In this document: positions 40,001 to 52,564 of the stretch, one piece after another
Layout of the letters: the number at the start of each line of letters is the position of its first letter
Position numbering within the stretch: position 1 is the stretch's first letter
Origin: Bugula neritina
Lineage: Eukaryota; Bryozoa; Gymnolaemata; Cheilostomatida; Bugulidae
NCBI GenBank assembly: GCA_964035545.1
Contig: OZ037770.1
Span: forward strand, 12,718,642 to 12,782,641
Reading direction: 5' to 3'
Length of the DNA stretch: 64,000 bases
Program-made: the position numbers and the translations under genes
The notes under the pieces: model-generated
What the model saw: the letters and a program-made list of their open reading frames with translations, nothing else
What the model was told of the DNA's origin: nothing
Databases searched by the model: none

Positions 40001-43000
40001 CAAACCTAATCTCATTTCACACAACAGTTCAGTATGTCCTTTTTAGCACCTGATTTAGGCTTTTATATAGTTTGTGAGTAGTATAAGTGTGTGTTTAATA
40101 TTTCTTGTTGGTTTGCATGTAATATTCAATGTTAAATTGTTTAAAAATATTGTAATAATATAAATTTCAATGTTTTTTAGCTTGTGCTAATCTAATACTC
40201 TTGCTAATAAAATTGTTTGTTACAGCATCAGCAAGTTGACTAATCTGAAGATATTGAACATGAGTGAAAATAACTTTTCTGCTGGTCTACCTGACATCTT
40301 CAGTTCTCTACTCTTTCTGGAAGAACTGATGTTGAACTACTGTAGGTTAAAGACTCTCCCCAAGAGGTGAGCACACTTTACATTCTCTGCTATGCTACTT
40401 ATTGTACTTCCTTTCATATATCAGCAAACCTAATCTCATTTCACACAACAGTTCAGCATATGTCCTGTTTAGCACCTGATTTAGGCTTTTATATAGTTTG
40501 TGAGTAGTATAAGTGTGTGTTTAATATTTCTTGTTGGTTTGCATGTAATATTCAATGTTATTGTTTAAAAATATTGTAATAATATAAATTTCAATGTTAT
40601 TTAGCTTGTGCTAATCTAATACTCTTGCTAATAAAGTTGATTGTTACAGCATCAGCACGTTGACTAATCTGAAGATATTGAACATGAGTGAAAATAACTT
40701 TTCTGCTGGTCTACCTGACATCTTCAGTTCTCTACTCTTTCTGGAAGAACTGATATTGGGCTACTGTAGGTTACAGACTCTCCCCAAGAGGTGAGCACAC
40801 TTTACATTCTCTGCTATGCTACTTATTGTACTTCCTTTCATATATCAGCAAACCTAATCTCATTTCACACAACAGTTCAGTATGTCCTGTTCAGCACCTG
40901 ATTTAGGCTTTTATATAGTTTGTGAGTAGTATAAGTGTGTGTTTAATATTTCTTGTTGGTTTGCATGTAATATTCAATGTTGTTGTTTAAAAATATTGTA
41001 ATAATATAAATTTCAATGTTATTTAGCTTGTGCTAATCTAATACTCTTGCTAATAAAGTTGATTTTTACAGCATCAGCACGTTGACTAATCTGAAGGTAT
41101 TAGACATGAGTAAAAATAACTTTTCTGCTGGTCTACCTGACATCTTCAGTTCTCTACTCTCTCTGGAAAAACTGATATTGGGCTACTGTAGGTTACAGAC
41201 TCTCCCCAAGAGGTGAGCACACTTTACATTCTCTGCTATGCTACTTATTGTACTTCCTTTCATATATCAGCAAACCTAATCTCATTTCACACAACAGTTC
41301 AGTATGTCCTTTTTAGCACCTGATTTAGGCTTTTATATAGTTTGTGAGTAGTATAGGTGTGTGTTTAATATTTCTTGTTGGTTTGCATGTAATATTCAAT
41401 GTTATTGTTTAAAAATATTGTAATAATATAAATTTCAATGTTATTTAGCTTGTGCTAATCTAATACTCTTGCTAATAAAATTGTTTGTTACAGCATTTGT
41501 AATTTGACTAATCTGAAGGTATTAGACTTGAGGCACAATGACTTTTCTGCTGGTCTACCTGACATCTTCAGTTCTTTACTCTCTCTGGAAAAATTAGAGT
41601 TGTGTTGGTGTAAATTAAAAGCTGTCCCCACAAGTTACAGCTTTATCATAATATTCTATGCTACATTTCATATTTTTTCCTAAATCTTAGTTTCTTTATG
41701 ATGTATAGCAATTTACTTTGATTTTGAACTTAAAAATACCTATAGATAATAGATATTATAACATACATAATGACTTTTTTATATCAATTATTTATAAAGT
41801 TTAATTATAGCTAGTAGCTGATATTAAATTGATCATCTTTCACAGTGGATATGATTTATATCCCCCTGTTCACACATTGTCTTCCCGTATGCCGTAATAG
41901 CAAATGTCCGCCATCTTTGGTAACATCCGGGCTGATCAAGCAGTGCTTGATTCAAAAAATCACAGCTGGCTCCCATTGGGTAGAGTTGATCTGGTACTAA
42001 AATTTTAAGAATATTTTTGCTAGTTTATTTTAATTGCTTATTGTGCATTCAATTTAACTAATTCAAAAGTTTTATGGGATTAAAAATTTTTTATCCAGTA
42101 TGTTTAAATTAAATTCAGCTTAAAAATCTAATCACAAAAGTACGCAAACCAAAAACTTAAAAATTTCTTGGACAACTAAAATACTTATTCAAATTAGTTT
42201 GCCTAATTATTTTAAGAACACATATATTTAAAAAAGAGATCAGTTCTTTTTAATTGCTTTTATTTAGTCAATAGCATTTATATACATCTTTTGAAAATAA
42301 TGTTGCGAATAATTTGTAAATAATATCCTAAGGCAGACAGACAAGAATTAGCCTTATTATGATTGGTCAAAGTTCAACATCATGTGTTGTACTTTACGCC
42401 AGTGTGTGAATGCCTGTTGGCAAAATGTAACGGCAGCGCCATTTTGTTTGTGCTGTTACTCTTGCTAATAAAGTTGATTGTTACAGCATCAGCAAGTTGA
42501 CTAATCTGAAGGTATTAGACATGGGTCACAATGACTTTTCTGCTGGTGTACCTGACATCTTCAGTTCTGTACTTTCTCTGGAAGAACTGATATTGGGCTA
42601 CTGTAGCTTACGAACTCTTCCCAAGAGGTGAGCACACTTTACATTCTCTGCTATGCTACTTATTGTACTTCCTTTCATATATCAACAAACCTAATCTCAT
42701 TTCACACAACATTTCAGTATGTCCTGTTTATAAACGTAATATAAGCGTTAATGTTTCTGTTGATCGTTTCTTTATGCTAATCTAATGCCCTGACCCATTA
42801 ATTTGATTGTTACAGCATCAGCAAGTTGACTAATCTGAAGGTATTGGACATGGGTGGAAATCACTTTTCTGCTGGTCTACCTGACATCTTCAGTTCTCTC
42901 CCCTCTCTGGAAGAATTGAATTTGAGAAGTTGTAGTTTACGGACTCTCCCCAAGAGGTAAAACACAAAACACTTTTTATATTTTGCACTGTGCCACTTAT

Positions 43001-46000
43001 TGTACTTCCTTTTACCTATCAGCAAAGCTAATCCTATTTCAAACAACAGTTCAGTATGTTCTGTTTAGGCTTTTAGTGTGTGAGTAGTATAGGTGGGTGT
43101 TTAGTATTTACAGTATTGGTTTACATGTATATTTATACACAATCCTAATTCGTAGTCTTTGCAGTTTCTGTAATATGTTGTCATTTGCTTAGTTTTTCAA
43201 ATGTGTAAGTGCAGCCCGAAACTCAGTCATAGTCTTGTATATACTTGGATGCTTGTATGTGTACAACAACAAATTGTTTAATTACTAAAACAGAAAACCT
43301 GTAATGACTATTGGTTTAGCATATAATGTGACCTCACAGGTAAAATTGGTAAATCACACAGTACTATGTCTGTGGCATTAGGCAATACGGTTGTATAATG
43401 GACCCTTTTTTCTCTAGAGGCATTTATAATTTGAAGTTGTCTCCTTCCACCATGATGGAAAAAGTGTCATTAAATAGTAGAAATTTGAGGTTTGTGTGAA
43501 GACTGTTGCTAGTATGAGTTTCACTTTTTCTGTGAAAAGTATTTTGGTATAAGCACACATATTAGAAGTTTCAGAAGTTTTTCGAAAAATCTTTTTCTTG
43601 ATGATTTTGAAAATAATTAACTTCAAAGAATTTTTGGGGTCTTGATTATGCTGAAGCTGGCAGCTGTCATATAAATCCCACTAATCTTTTGTTTTGCTGG
43701 CTGTCACCATTATGTTTAGAGCTGTTAACCTTTTAACTCTTAGAATGCTCATTGTATACAACGCAGCCCTGGTTATTGCGTAGCTACAATAGTCAGCTCT
43801 GTCTTACTAAAATCTAATAGATCCAAGTTATGGGTTAGAACATGTGCCTGTAGATTATGAAGGCACTAGCCCATCTGTGTTAGCATGTTTACATACTTAC
43901 AAACCAATACTATGAAAATAACTATAAGGCTGCCCTACTATATAATATTTTTACTAAAAATATTATCACAAATATTATACGGATTTGTATTAAAATAAAT
44001 AGAGTAAATTTATGCTAATGAATGTAACACAAAGAGCTGAATGCTAACAGCTGGAAATAAATAGAAAAGTTTTCTGGGTTTTTTATTAAATTATCTAAAT
44101 GTGTTTATTATTTGAGCACAATTGTTACAATTGCAATAAATATGTAGCCTGTTCGCAAACTATTTGCTACCGTATTCCTAAATTTATGTGCTTCTTTTTA
44201 CGGGTCTCTAAATAATTTCATTGACTTGTAGGAATTCCATGTAAAGAAATGCTTTTAAAGCATATATACCTATTGTGTTTGGCATTTTTAGATTGGAATA
44301 TATTGTTTGATATTACAAATTTAATATATTTCTTTTAATATATATCTTCATAATATTTTTAGTAAAAATATTATATAGTAGGGCAGCCTTATATTTTTTT
44401 TCATAGTATTGGTTTGTAAGTATGTGAACATGCTAACACAGATGAGCTAGTGCCTTCATAATCTACAGGCATGTGTTCCAACCCATAACTTGGATCTATT
44501 AGATTTTAGTAAGACAGAGCTGACTATTGTAGCTACACGCAATAACCAGGGCTGCGTTGTACACTATGGGTATGTTAGTATTCTAAGAGTTGAAAGGTTA
44601 ACAGCTCTAACTAGAGTGGACAGCCAGCAATACAAAAGATTAGTGGGATTTATATGTCAGCTGCCAGCTTCAGCATTGCTCCATAACCACAACTACAAAA
44701 ATGGTTTAAATTTTTTTTTAAGTTATCAAGAAAAAGACTTTTTTAGATTTCTGAAACTGCTAATATGAGTGCTTGTGCCAAAATACTTTTCACAGAAAAA
44801 ATGAAACTCATGCTAGCAATAGTCTTCACACAAACCTCAAATTTTACTGATTTTATGTCAATTCTCTCCATCATGGAGACTCTTCCTTGTGCCTTGTGAG
44901 AGGAGACAACTTAAAATTATAAATGCCCCTGAAAGGATATGTGAAAAAAGTCTATTGCTTTTAGTGAATTGCTGTGAGTCTCCTTGTAGAATAATATTTA
45001 GTGGCAATAATTTAGGATCAATACGAGATCATTGGTTGACCAAATGACGTAGGTGTAGTAATGGAGAAAGTGGGAAAAGCTAGTGTTCTAGATTAATAGC
45101 TAATAGTATTCCTACCATTGTCAAATAACTTTATTCTAAATTCCTGTAGACATAATTACACAATTAGATTCCAACAGGCTGCATGTTTTAGTATATATAA
45201 AAAGAAGACATTTAAAAGGTGGTTTTTCCACTCTAATTCATATACATGTGTAAAATAATTTTATCTGTTGTGCCTTTGAGGGCCACATAAATGTAGGCTG
45301 GAGGCTACATCCGGCCCTGGCACCAACTGTTGGAAAGCCCTAGTCTGATCTAATGTTTTTGCATATCAAATTTTGTCTTGTATACACTATGCTTCCATTA
45401 ATTATTACATGATGCGAATGGATTTTTTCATTCGCCCTATTATGAAAATAGTTGCATCGAAGCAAAACCGCAGCCGGAAATTTAATCAAATAGCTCCTTC
45501 CAGTTATAGTTACAATTCAATGGCTCCTTTGATGAAAAATTTCTTACGCATTTTTTGATTGATATAGTAACTGGTCCTTTCATTAAATCAAATGAAACCT
45601 TTTGTGGCGGAGGCAGTGACCAGCGATTGTGTCTGCTAGTTACACAGATATTCGATGTAAACAATAATTACATACATGTTACATGCTAAAGTGCATTTCG
45701 TCTCATAACAACTTAAGTTATTTAATTGATTTTAGCTGCTATTATTTAAGATAGTTACCAACCATCTTAAATTTATAAAACTTTTCTACAAACCAAAGCA
45801 TTCCCAAGCTAAAAATAAATTGACAGCTATTTTCATTTTGAAAACATAAATTACTCTTAAGCTTTAGGCTACCAGTGGTTACACAATACTTTATTCCTTT
45901 ATTGGTTTGTGCTTTTTAATTTAAAACAAATTAATTCACATGCAGTGTGTGTATTTAATAAATTTAATCTAGCGAAAATGGGGGCAGAAGAGGTAAATGA

Positions 46001-49000
46001 GTTGTCATTAGGCATGAACACTGACTCAAAGTTGGCCATATTAATTTACATTTTAAGTTAGCCGCCACAATTTCAAGAAGAAAAAAATAACTTTGTACAG
46101 ATTGCATAGGAACGTGTGGTTTTCCTTCAATGTAATCCGTATGGGCATTCGTACAGATTCATTCGCCAGTATGGAAGCGCAGTGATTAGGTTCATACCAG
46201 TTTTGATTTCCCATGTCGCAGTGACTGATTTTGTGGTTAGTGTTACCACATACTAGGTATTGTGTAGGGTGAGTAGCATGAGTGTGTTGAGCTTCAAATA
46301 TAGTGAGAAGTAGCAGATATTTACTAATATAATGGTTGGATGATATAAAATTGTGGGGCTTGACTTGCTGAATAACCAACCTGAACCTACTAATTACTAT
46401 AAACTTCAGTATATTCCATGCTTCATTTTATGAAGATAAGCCACATTATATCCAAAATGTTTTTTTATATATTGATTATAGGAGAACTTTCTAAAACACT
46501 AATTTTCTATAGAAAATGGTTTTAGTAAAGAAAATTATCTAGTTGATATTTTAAAATGTCGTGATTGTAGTTGTCTGGTATGACATATATTCTGGTAATG
46601 CAGTATAATGAGCATTGTTTACAGTTTGGAAACTCTGCTCAACTTGAGAAAACTGGATCTTACCTGGGGGATGTTTGGTCAGATTCCTGATTCAGTATAT
46701 GCCATGGAAAGCTTGGAAACCCTTGAACTTGCAGGCTGCCGGGGTCTTACACATATAAGTCCCAAAATTCTCCAGCTTACTAAGTTGCAAAGTCTCAACT
46801 TAGAGTATTGCTCAAGTGTGACGGTTCCACCATATGAGATTCTTAAACAAGGATTAAACGCAATCAAACAGTATTTCATAGACTTGAAAATGGGAGCTGG
46901 AAACAACCTCCCACTTGTTACAATTGCGGTTATTGGCAACACCATGGCTGGAAAAACTAGTCTCATTCAAACCTTGCAAAGTACCAGCAGAACCAGAATA
47001 TTAACCAATCGTAATCTTGGAAACAGAATTGATGAAACTACAAAAATCTTCAAAGTGGAAAAGTTGGAAATTGAAAAGGTTTTGCTACAGCTTATTGATA
47101 TGGGCGGGAATGAAATCTACCACACTACATACCAACTCGCTCTGCATCAAAATTGCATCCCTTTAATTGTTGCCAACCTGGTGCAATACAATGATCTGGT
47201 ACAAAAATCATCTGAAAGAGAGGCTGTCCGTAGACTCGCCTTCGATTATATGTCACACCTCTATCTTGCAAACCCTTCTATGGGCTCACCAAAACTTGTC
47301 CTCACACACAAAGATCTCTTTAGTGATGCAAAGTTTGCTGAATTGAAACACAGTTTTTTAAGCACTTGTAATCAGTTATGTAAAGAAACTGTTGAAGAGG
47401 AAAAGCAGTTGAAGGGCAGTTTCTCTCTCATTGAGCGATTTTCAGATTCAACTGAGGATATTTTTCTTCCCGAAGATGTTTTTGAGATTGGTGTCAAAGA
47501 AAGTTATGCTTATTTTGATTCATTGAAAATGAACCTTTTTTTCACATGTCAGCTGTTTATTGAAATTCTGCCAGCATTTTGGGAACAAGTTAGTCAAAAG
47601 GTTTGTTCTCTACCCTTGGCATACAACACTTTTGATGACCTTTTCAATTATTTAAAGCAGAGTTTCCAGTCAATTGAGCAAGCACAGTTTCAAATAATTC
47701 TCAACTATATGCACCAATGTGGGAAGATATTGTGGTACAAGAGCAGTAAAGGCCTTGAGGACTACATTTTTCACAATATTTCAGCATTGACAGATCTATT
47801 GGCAGTGTTTTACAGCCACGAAGGAAACAGATGGAGACAACGGCAAAGGAATTTTGTTCCTTTTCTAGACGAAGGCGGGATGAGAATAGAACGTGAAAGA
47901 TTTGATGAATTTGTCCAAGTTTTCAATAGCACTGCTGTTATGAATAAACAACTTTTCTTTTACCTGATAAAAAGTGAAACGTTGTTCAAAAGCAAAAATG
48001 ATTTGCTTGTTGCAATGAATGTTTTGAAAGCATTTCGTCTAATCCATGGTCCAGTTCCCTGTGGTGTCACCAGTACAGGATTTTTCATTCCTTACATGGT
48101 AGAGAAATTTTGTGATCGGGACGTTTTGTCAAAAGAAGAACTAAGCTTGCGAGTAGACCTAGTTTTCAAAGGTTTATCTCTACCACAATATGCTTATCAT
48201 CAGATGAGTGTAGGAATGCTAGAGTTTTTTCCTAGCTTGATTGCTTCACCAATGGTGCACAAGGATGGTGCAAGTGTTTTTCATGATGGTTTGGTTGTTC
48301 AACTAATCCATGACTACAAGTCAAGGAAAATTTCCATCTATGTGGCTTCCGCTGCAAGAAGAGTTTGTGAAATGTGGAAGCAGCTCTTTAAAATCACGAA
48401 TAATGCCCTTCAACACGTCACCCACTCATGGCCTGCAAGCCGGCCAGTTGTAACCAGTTTTTGTGCTCATTGTTTGTTGATACAACATCCAAATCCTGAA
48501 AAGATAGTTAATCCTCAATGGGCTGTCATTCCTAAAAAAGAAAGTTCACCTCATACTTCAGCAATCAACATGCCTTTGTCAAATACTCTTGAACCAGAAA
48601 GATCAAGATACTCATCTGCGATGTTACATGATCCCTCTGCACAGTGTAGATGCAAAAGAGAAACCGTTTTTGCTGTGTTTAAACATCCTTGCGCATGTAA
48701 GTTTTATTGGTAGTGATATGAATCAAAACATGTCTATATGTCAACTTTAAACTACATGTTGTTGTAATTAAGTCTTGTGTCTGATTATTGATTATCCTCC
48801 CGCTCAACTTGAGTCATCTGATCAGTGTTTTAGACATTGTGACATTTTAGTCATGGGATTTAAAGTTGATTGTTTAAAGATTTAAAACAATATCTGAGTC
48901 AACTTTGCTAGTTCACTCGACCAATTATTGGCTCTAAATTTTTTAATTCTGCAGACTAGCTTACTTTCAAATTTAATCTACAGTGTGCATATAATAAAAC

Positions 49001-51777
49001 TAAAAATTCAAGTTACAATCTTCCCTAATGTGTTGATTCCCAATAATTTTATTGGGTTATTTATTGTAGCCAATTCCCTGCAACCCAGTGAATCTGAGAA
49101 ATTCACTGAGTTTGTGAAACAGCTGAAATCTCGGGGAGAACAAGCCAATGTTGGTAAGAAACTTCTTTGTGAAACTTGAAATTGATAAACTCCTTTTAGA
49201 AAAAACAACATTAAATTATCAACTACATTTTACATAATTTATTTCTTATTAGACTTTAAATGAAAGATTCAAAATTACAAGTCAATTGTTGAGAAAATTG
49301 TTAATAACTATTTTGATATTTTTTATTAGGCCAACAGTGAGCAATTTTCTTGAAACTTGTGATAATATGTTTGAAAAATTTTTGAAACATTTATTCTTTG
49401 GTCCCAGTTTTCAAACTTTTTGTTTGCAAATTATTATATAGAGATGACCAGACAGGCGGATCTCAGATCAACTGTTGCCATGGAAACCCCAGATGAACTC
49501 GGTGATCTCTCAGAAGATGATGACAACATTGTTCCAGAACAAGATGGAAGACGTCAGAGGGTCCAGATTCGACTTACAGTAACACCTACCACTCATCCCA
49601 AAGTGCAGGAGCTCTTTAATAATACCGAAAAGGTGACTTTGCAAGGCTTGAACTAATTAGAGTTGGCCTAAATCATTTTTAAACACTTTTCATTAAAAAA
49701 TTAAATTAGAAAATAGCAAATAACAACAAAAGCACCAGATTCTTCTCGATCTGTCAGCAATTTTTCAGGTCTCCTTCTAGCAAATTCTTTAAACTTTTAA
49801 CCTGTAATTATGAAAACATTAAGATATATATTTTTAATTTTTTACTATGTTGGTTCTAGAACTTGTGCGAACTGTGGCATTTTGTACAAAAATAAGTTAC
49901 AGTAGTTTCATTGAACATCACATTCTTTGTTAAATGGTTTCATTCCTGTAGTATGATATGCAGTACTTCAATTTGTTAACTTTTGTTTTAAATAAGGTAT
50001 ACAATATGACAAAGAAAAGAGGCAGAGCATTGATAATCAACAATGAAAACTTTCTTGAAAGACCTGACCTTCAGCGGAAAGGGTCAAATGCTGATGTTGT
50101 CAATATGTTGGACATGATGAAAGCTTTCAAATTTGAAGTTTTGATCCAACAAGATCTTAAAGCAGAGGTAGCATAATCAAAATGTGTTACTCGTGTGTTC
50201 TTTAATCATTGTAGGCAAATATCAAAGCTTTTTTTTAACAATTTATGCTCTTCAATGAATAAATGTCTATAAAGAGATAGAAAGTTTATCCCAACTAATT
50301 TTAACTTTTAGCTGACCAAATAGTAATATTATTTTTATTGCAGTATGGGTTTTTTTAATAGTTACTCTAGTGTTTATGCATTTTATAATCTGACATTTTA
50401 TATTTATACAAATTATACAAGAGTTAGATAATTTTGCGCTCGAATCTGTTTGCCTACATCTGCCATCTGTGCCTATATCTGCCATCTGTGCCTATATCTG
50501 CCTACATTTTTGATTACAGGATATGCTGAAAGCTATCAAGGCTGAAGTGGAGAACCAGGTGCATGAAGACTATGGGTGTCACATGTTAGTCATCATGAGT
50601 CATGGGAGTAGGAATAACCAGATCCATGGCACTGATATGAAGGCTATTGACCTTGCAAATGTGTTTGACCTTCTCTCTCCTCTCAACTTTCCTGGAATGT
50701 CTGGTAAACCTAAGATGGTGGTGTTGGAAGTGTGCAGTGGAGGTAAAAACTTATCTGTTGTATACAAATCTAGAGCAGGCTGCTTATAGACTCAAACCTA
50801 GTTACTTTGGTAGTATATGCTATTGAAAATTGTTTTTACTCGCTGGTTTGTAATTCTTGCAACTTCAGTATACACGTTTTTGTATATTTTACTCAAATAA
50901 AGAGGCTTAAAATAATTAATTGGGGGCAGGGGTTTAGGTATAACAATTAAGCTTTATTCTGTAAGAAATTGACCACCAGCAAGGCGAAATCTATTTCACC
51001 CATAATGAATATTCGATCATAAAAGTCGCCAATGCATATTGTTGTTGAAAACCCATGAGCCTAACCTATGCATTTCAAACTTACTTCAAGAATTTCATAT
51101 CACTCAGAAATATTTTTAGATTTCCTGTTGGCTTTTTAGAAGATCACATAATCATTTTATTAATTTTTGTAGCTTTGTTTCTCATATAACAATACTACAT
51201 TTGATGAAAATTTCAAAACTATTTTGCATTATTCATTTTTATCCTCATCACATTCATTGAAATTTTGGCTTATTATTTTATACTATAGCTTTATTATTCA
51301 TACTTTAATAAACGTTTTACTTACTCATATAAAATTAGTTCCCCATTTGCAATGAATATCTCGCCGGGGAGAAGTGCTGAATAATTTTTGAAACAGACGA
51401 TGCCTAGCTGACTTGGTTTATTTTGCTAGACTGTTTAACATATTTGATTGGTCACTTTGTCACATTTTTTTATAAGCTAATTTATTTACGAATGAATCCG
51501 GGGTATCAAATTGAGTTTGATGTATATAATATGTATTTTAGTTCGATCAGATCTTGGTGAACAAGGGGTTGTAACAGATATGCAATTTAAATCTGTTTCT
51601 GGCGAGCAAGCTGAGTATGAGGTAGTGCCTGCTCTACCCTCAAAAGTTGGTCACCGACAACTAGAAGCTGAGTCTAAAACTAGACTAAACTCTGATGACT
51701 TGATTGTAATTAAGTCTAGCTTTGAAAGTGAGTTATTTGCAAAATATCTGTATCATAGTTTCAACTTCAACACCCAT

Positions 51778-51855
<78 letters not shown>

Positions 51856-52110
51856 AGGAAAAGAGCAATTTAATTATATAGATGTTGTTTTATTGTACTA
51901 CTAATAGTTTCATGCCTCTTCGGCACTCCTCAGGCACAATATTTGTGCCTGAGGAGTGCCGAAGAGGCATGAAACTATTAGTAGTACAATAAAACAACAT
52001 CTATATAATTAAATTGCTCTTTTCCTCAATAATATAATTGCTCATTATTATACACATAATAATTTGAGCACTTTTTTATCGCTGTTTTTTTAAAAATCTC
52101 ACGATACAAT

Positions 52111-52209
<99 letters not shown>

Positions 52210-52487
52210 GTATCAATCTGTGGACAGCAGCTGTTTCGAGATTTGTCCCCTCATCAGCACAGAGCAGAGTACCATGGCCCACACCTTCGCAATAGTAGAA
52301 ACTTATAGTTTTACTAAAGCATATTTAAAAGGTGTGTAAACCCAAGCCAGAATGCTCAAGTGACTCTAGGGGTCACCTAGGAGTCACGAGCATTGCTAAA
52401 TGCTAGCAGCTTGAGTTTGTGACCATGGTGAGAGAGCTCAATCATTTAATGTCATTGCTGAGCATTAAATGAGAGCGTAATATCTCA

Positions 52488-52564
<77 letters not shown>

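Larger units (their letters stand above)
32497..42420 (+). repeat. Tandem duplication of 4,962 bp (units 32497-37458 and 37459-42420)
   Basis: The two units run side by side with a constant offset of 4,962 bp and hold nine LRR exons each. The only difference I found by eye is g at 35859 against a at 40821. Divergence resumes at 32496 on the left, and after about 42492 on the right, where a partial third copy goes on. This is either a very recent unequal crossover within the array or an assembly of two haplotypes. Confidence 0.9.

Noticed and set aside
22001-43000. Regularly spaced near-identical repeats suggesting a CRISPR-like array
   Set aside because: The spacing is about 422 bp, and the repeats are splice-bordered LRR exons with introns in eukaryotic DNA.
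44490-44768. 92-codon frame downstream of the last LRR exon
   Set aside because: It lies wholly inside the right arm of the foldback element and mirrors the left arm; it has no recognisable domain.
45373-45560. Frame 45373-45558 with MDFFIRPIMK
   Set aside because: It lies in an intron with no splice support and no homology I recognise; probably a chance frame, perhaps in repeat DNA.
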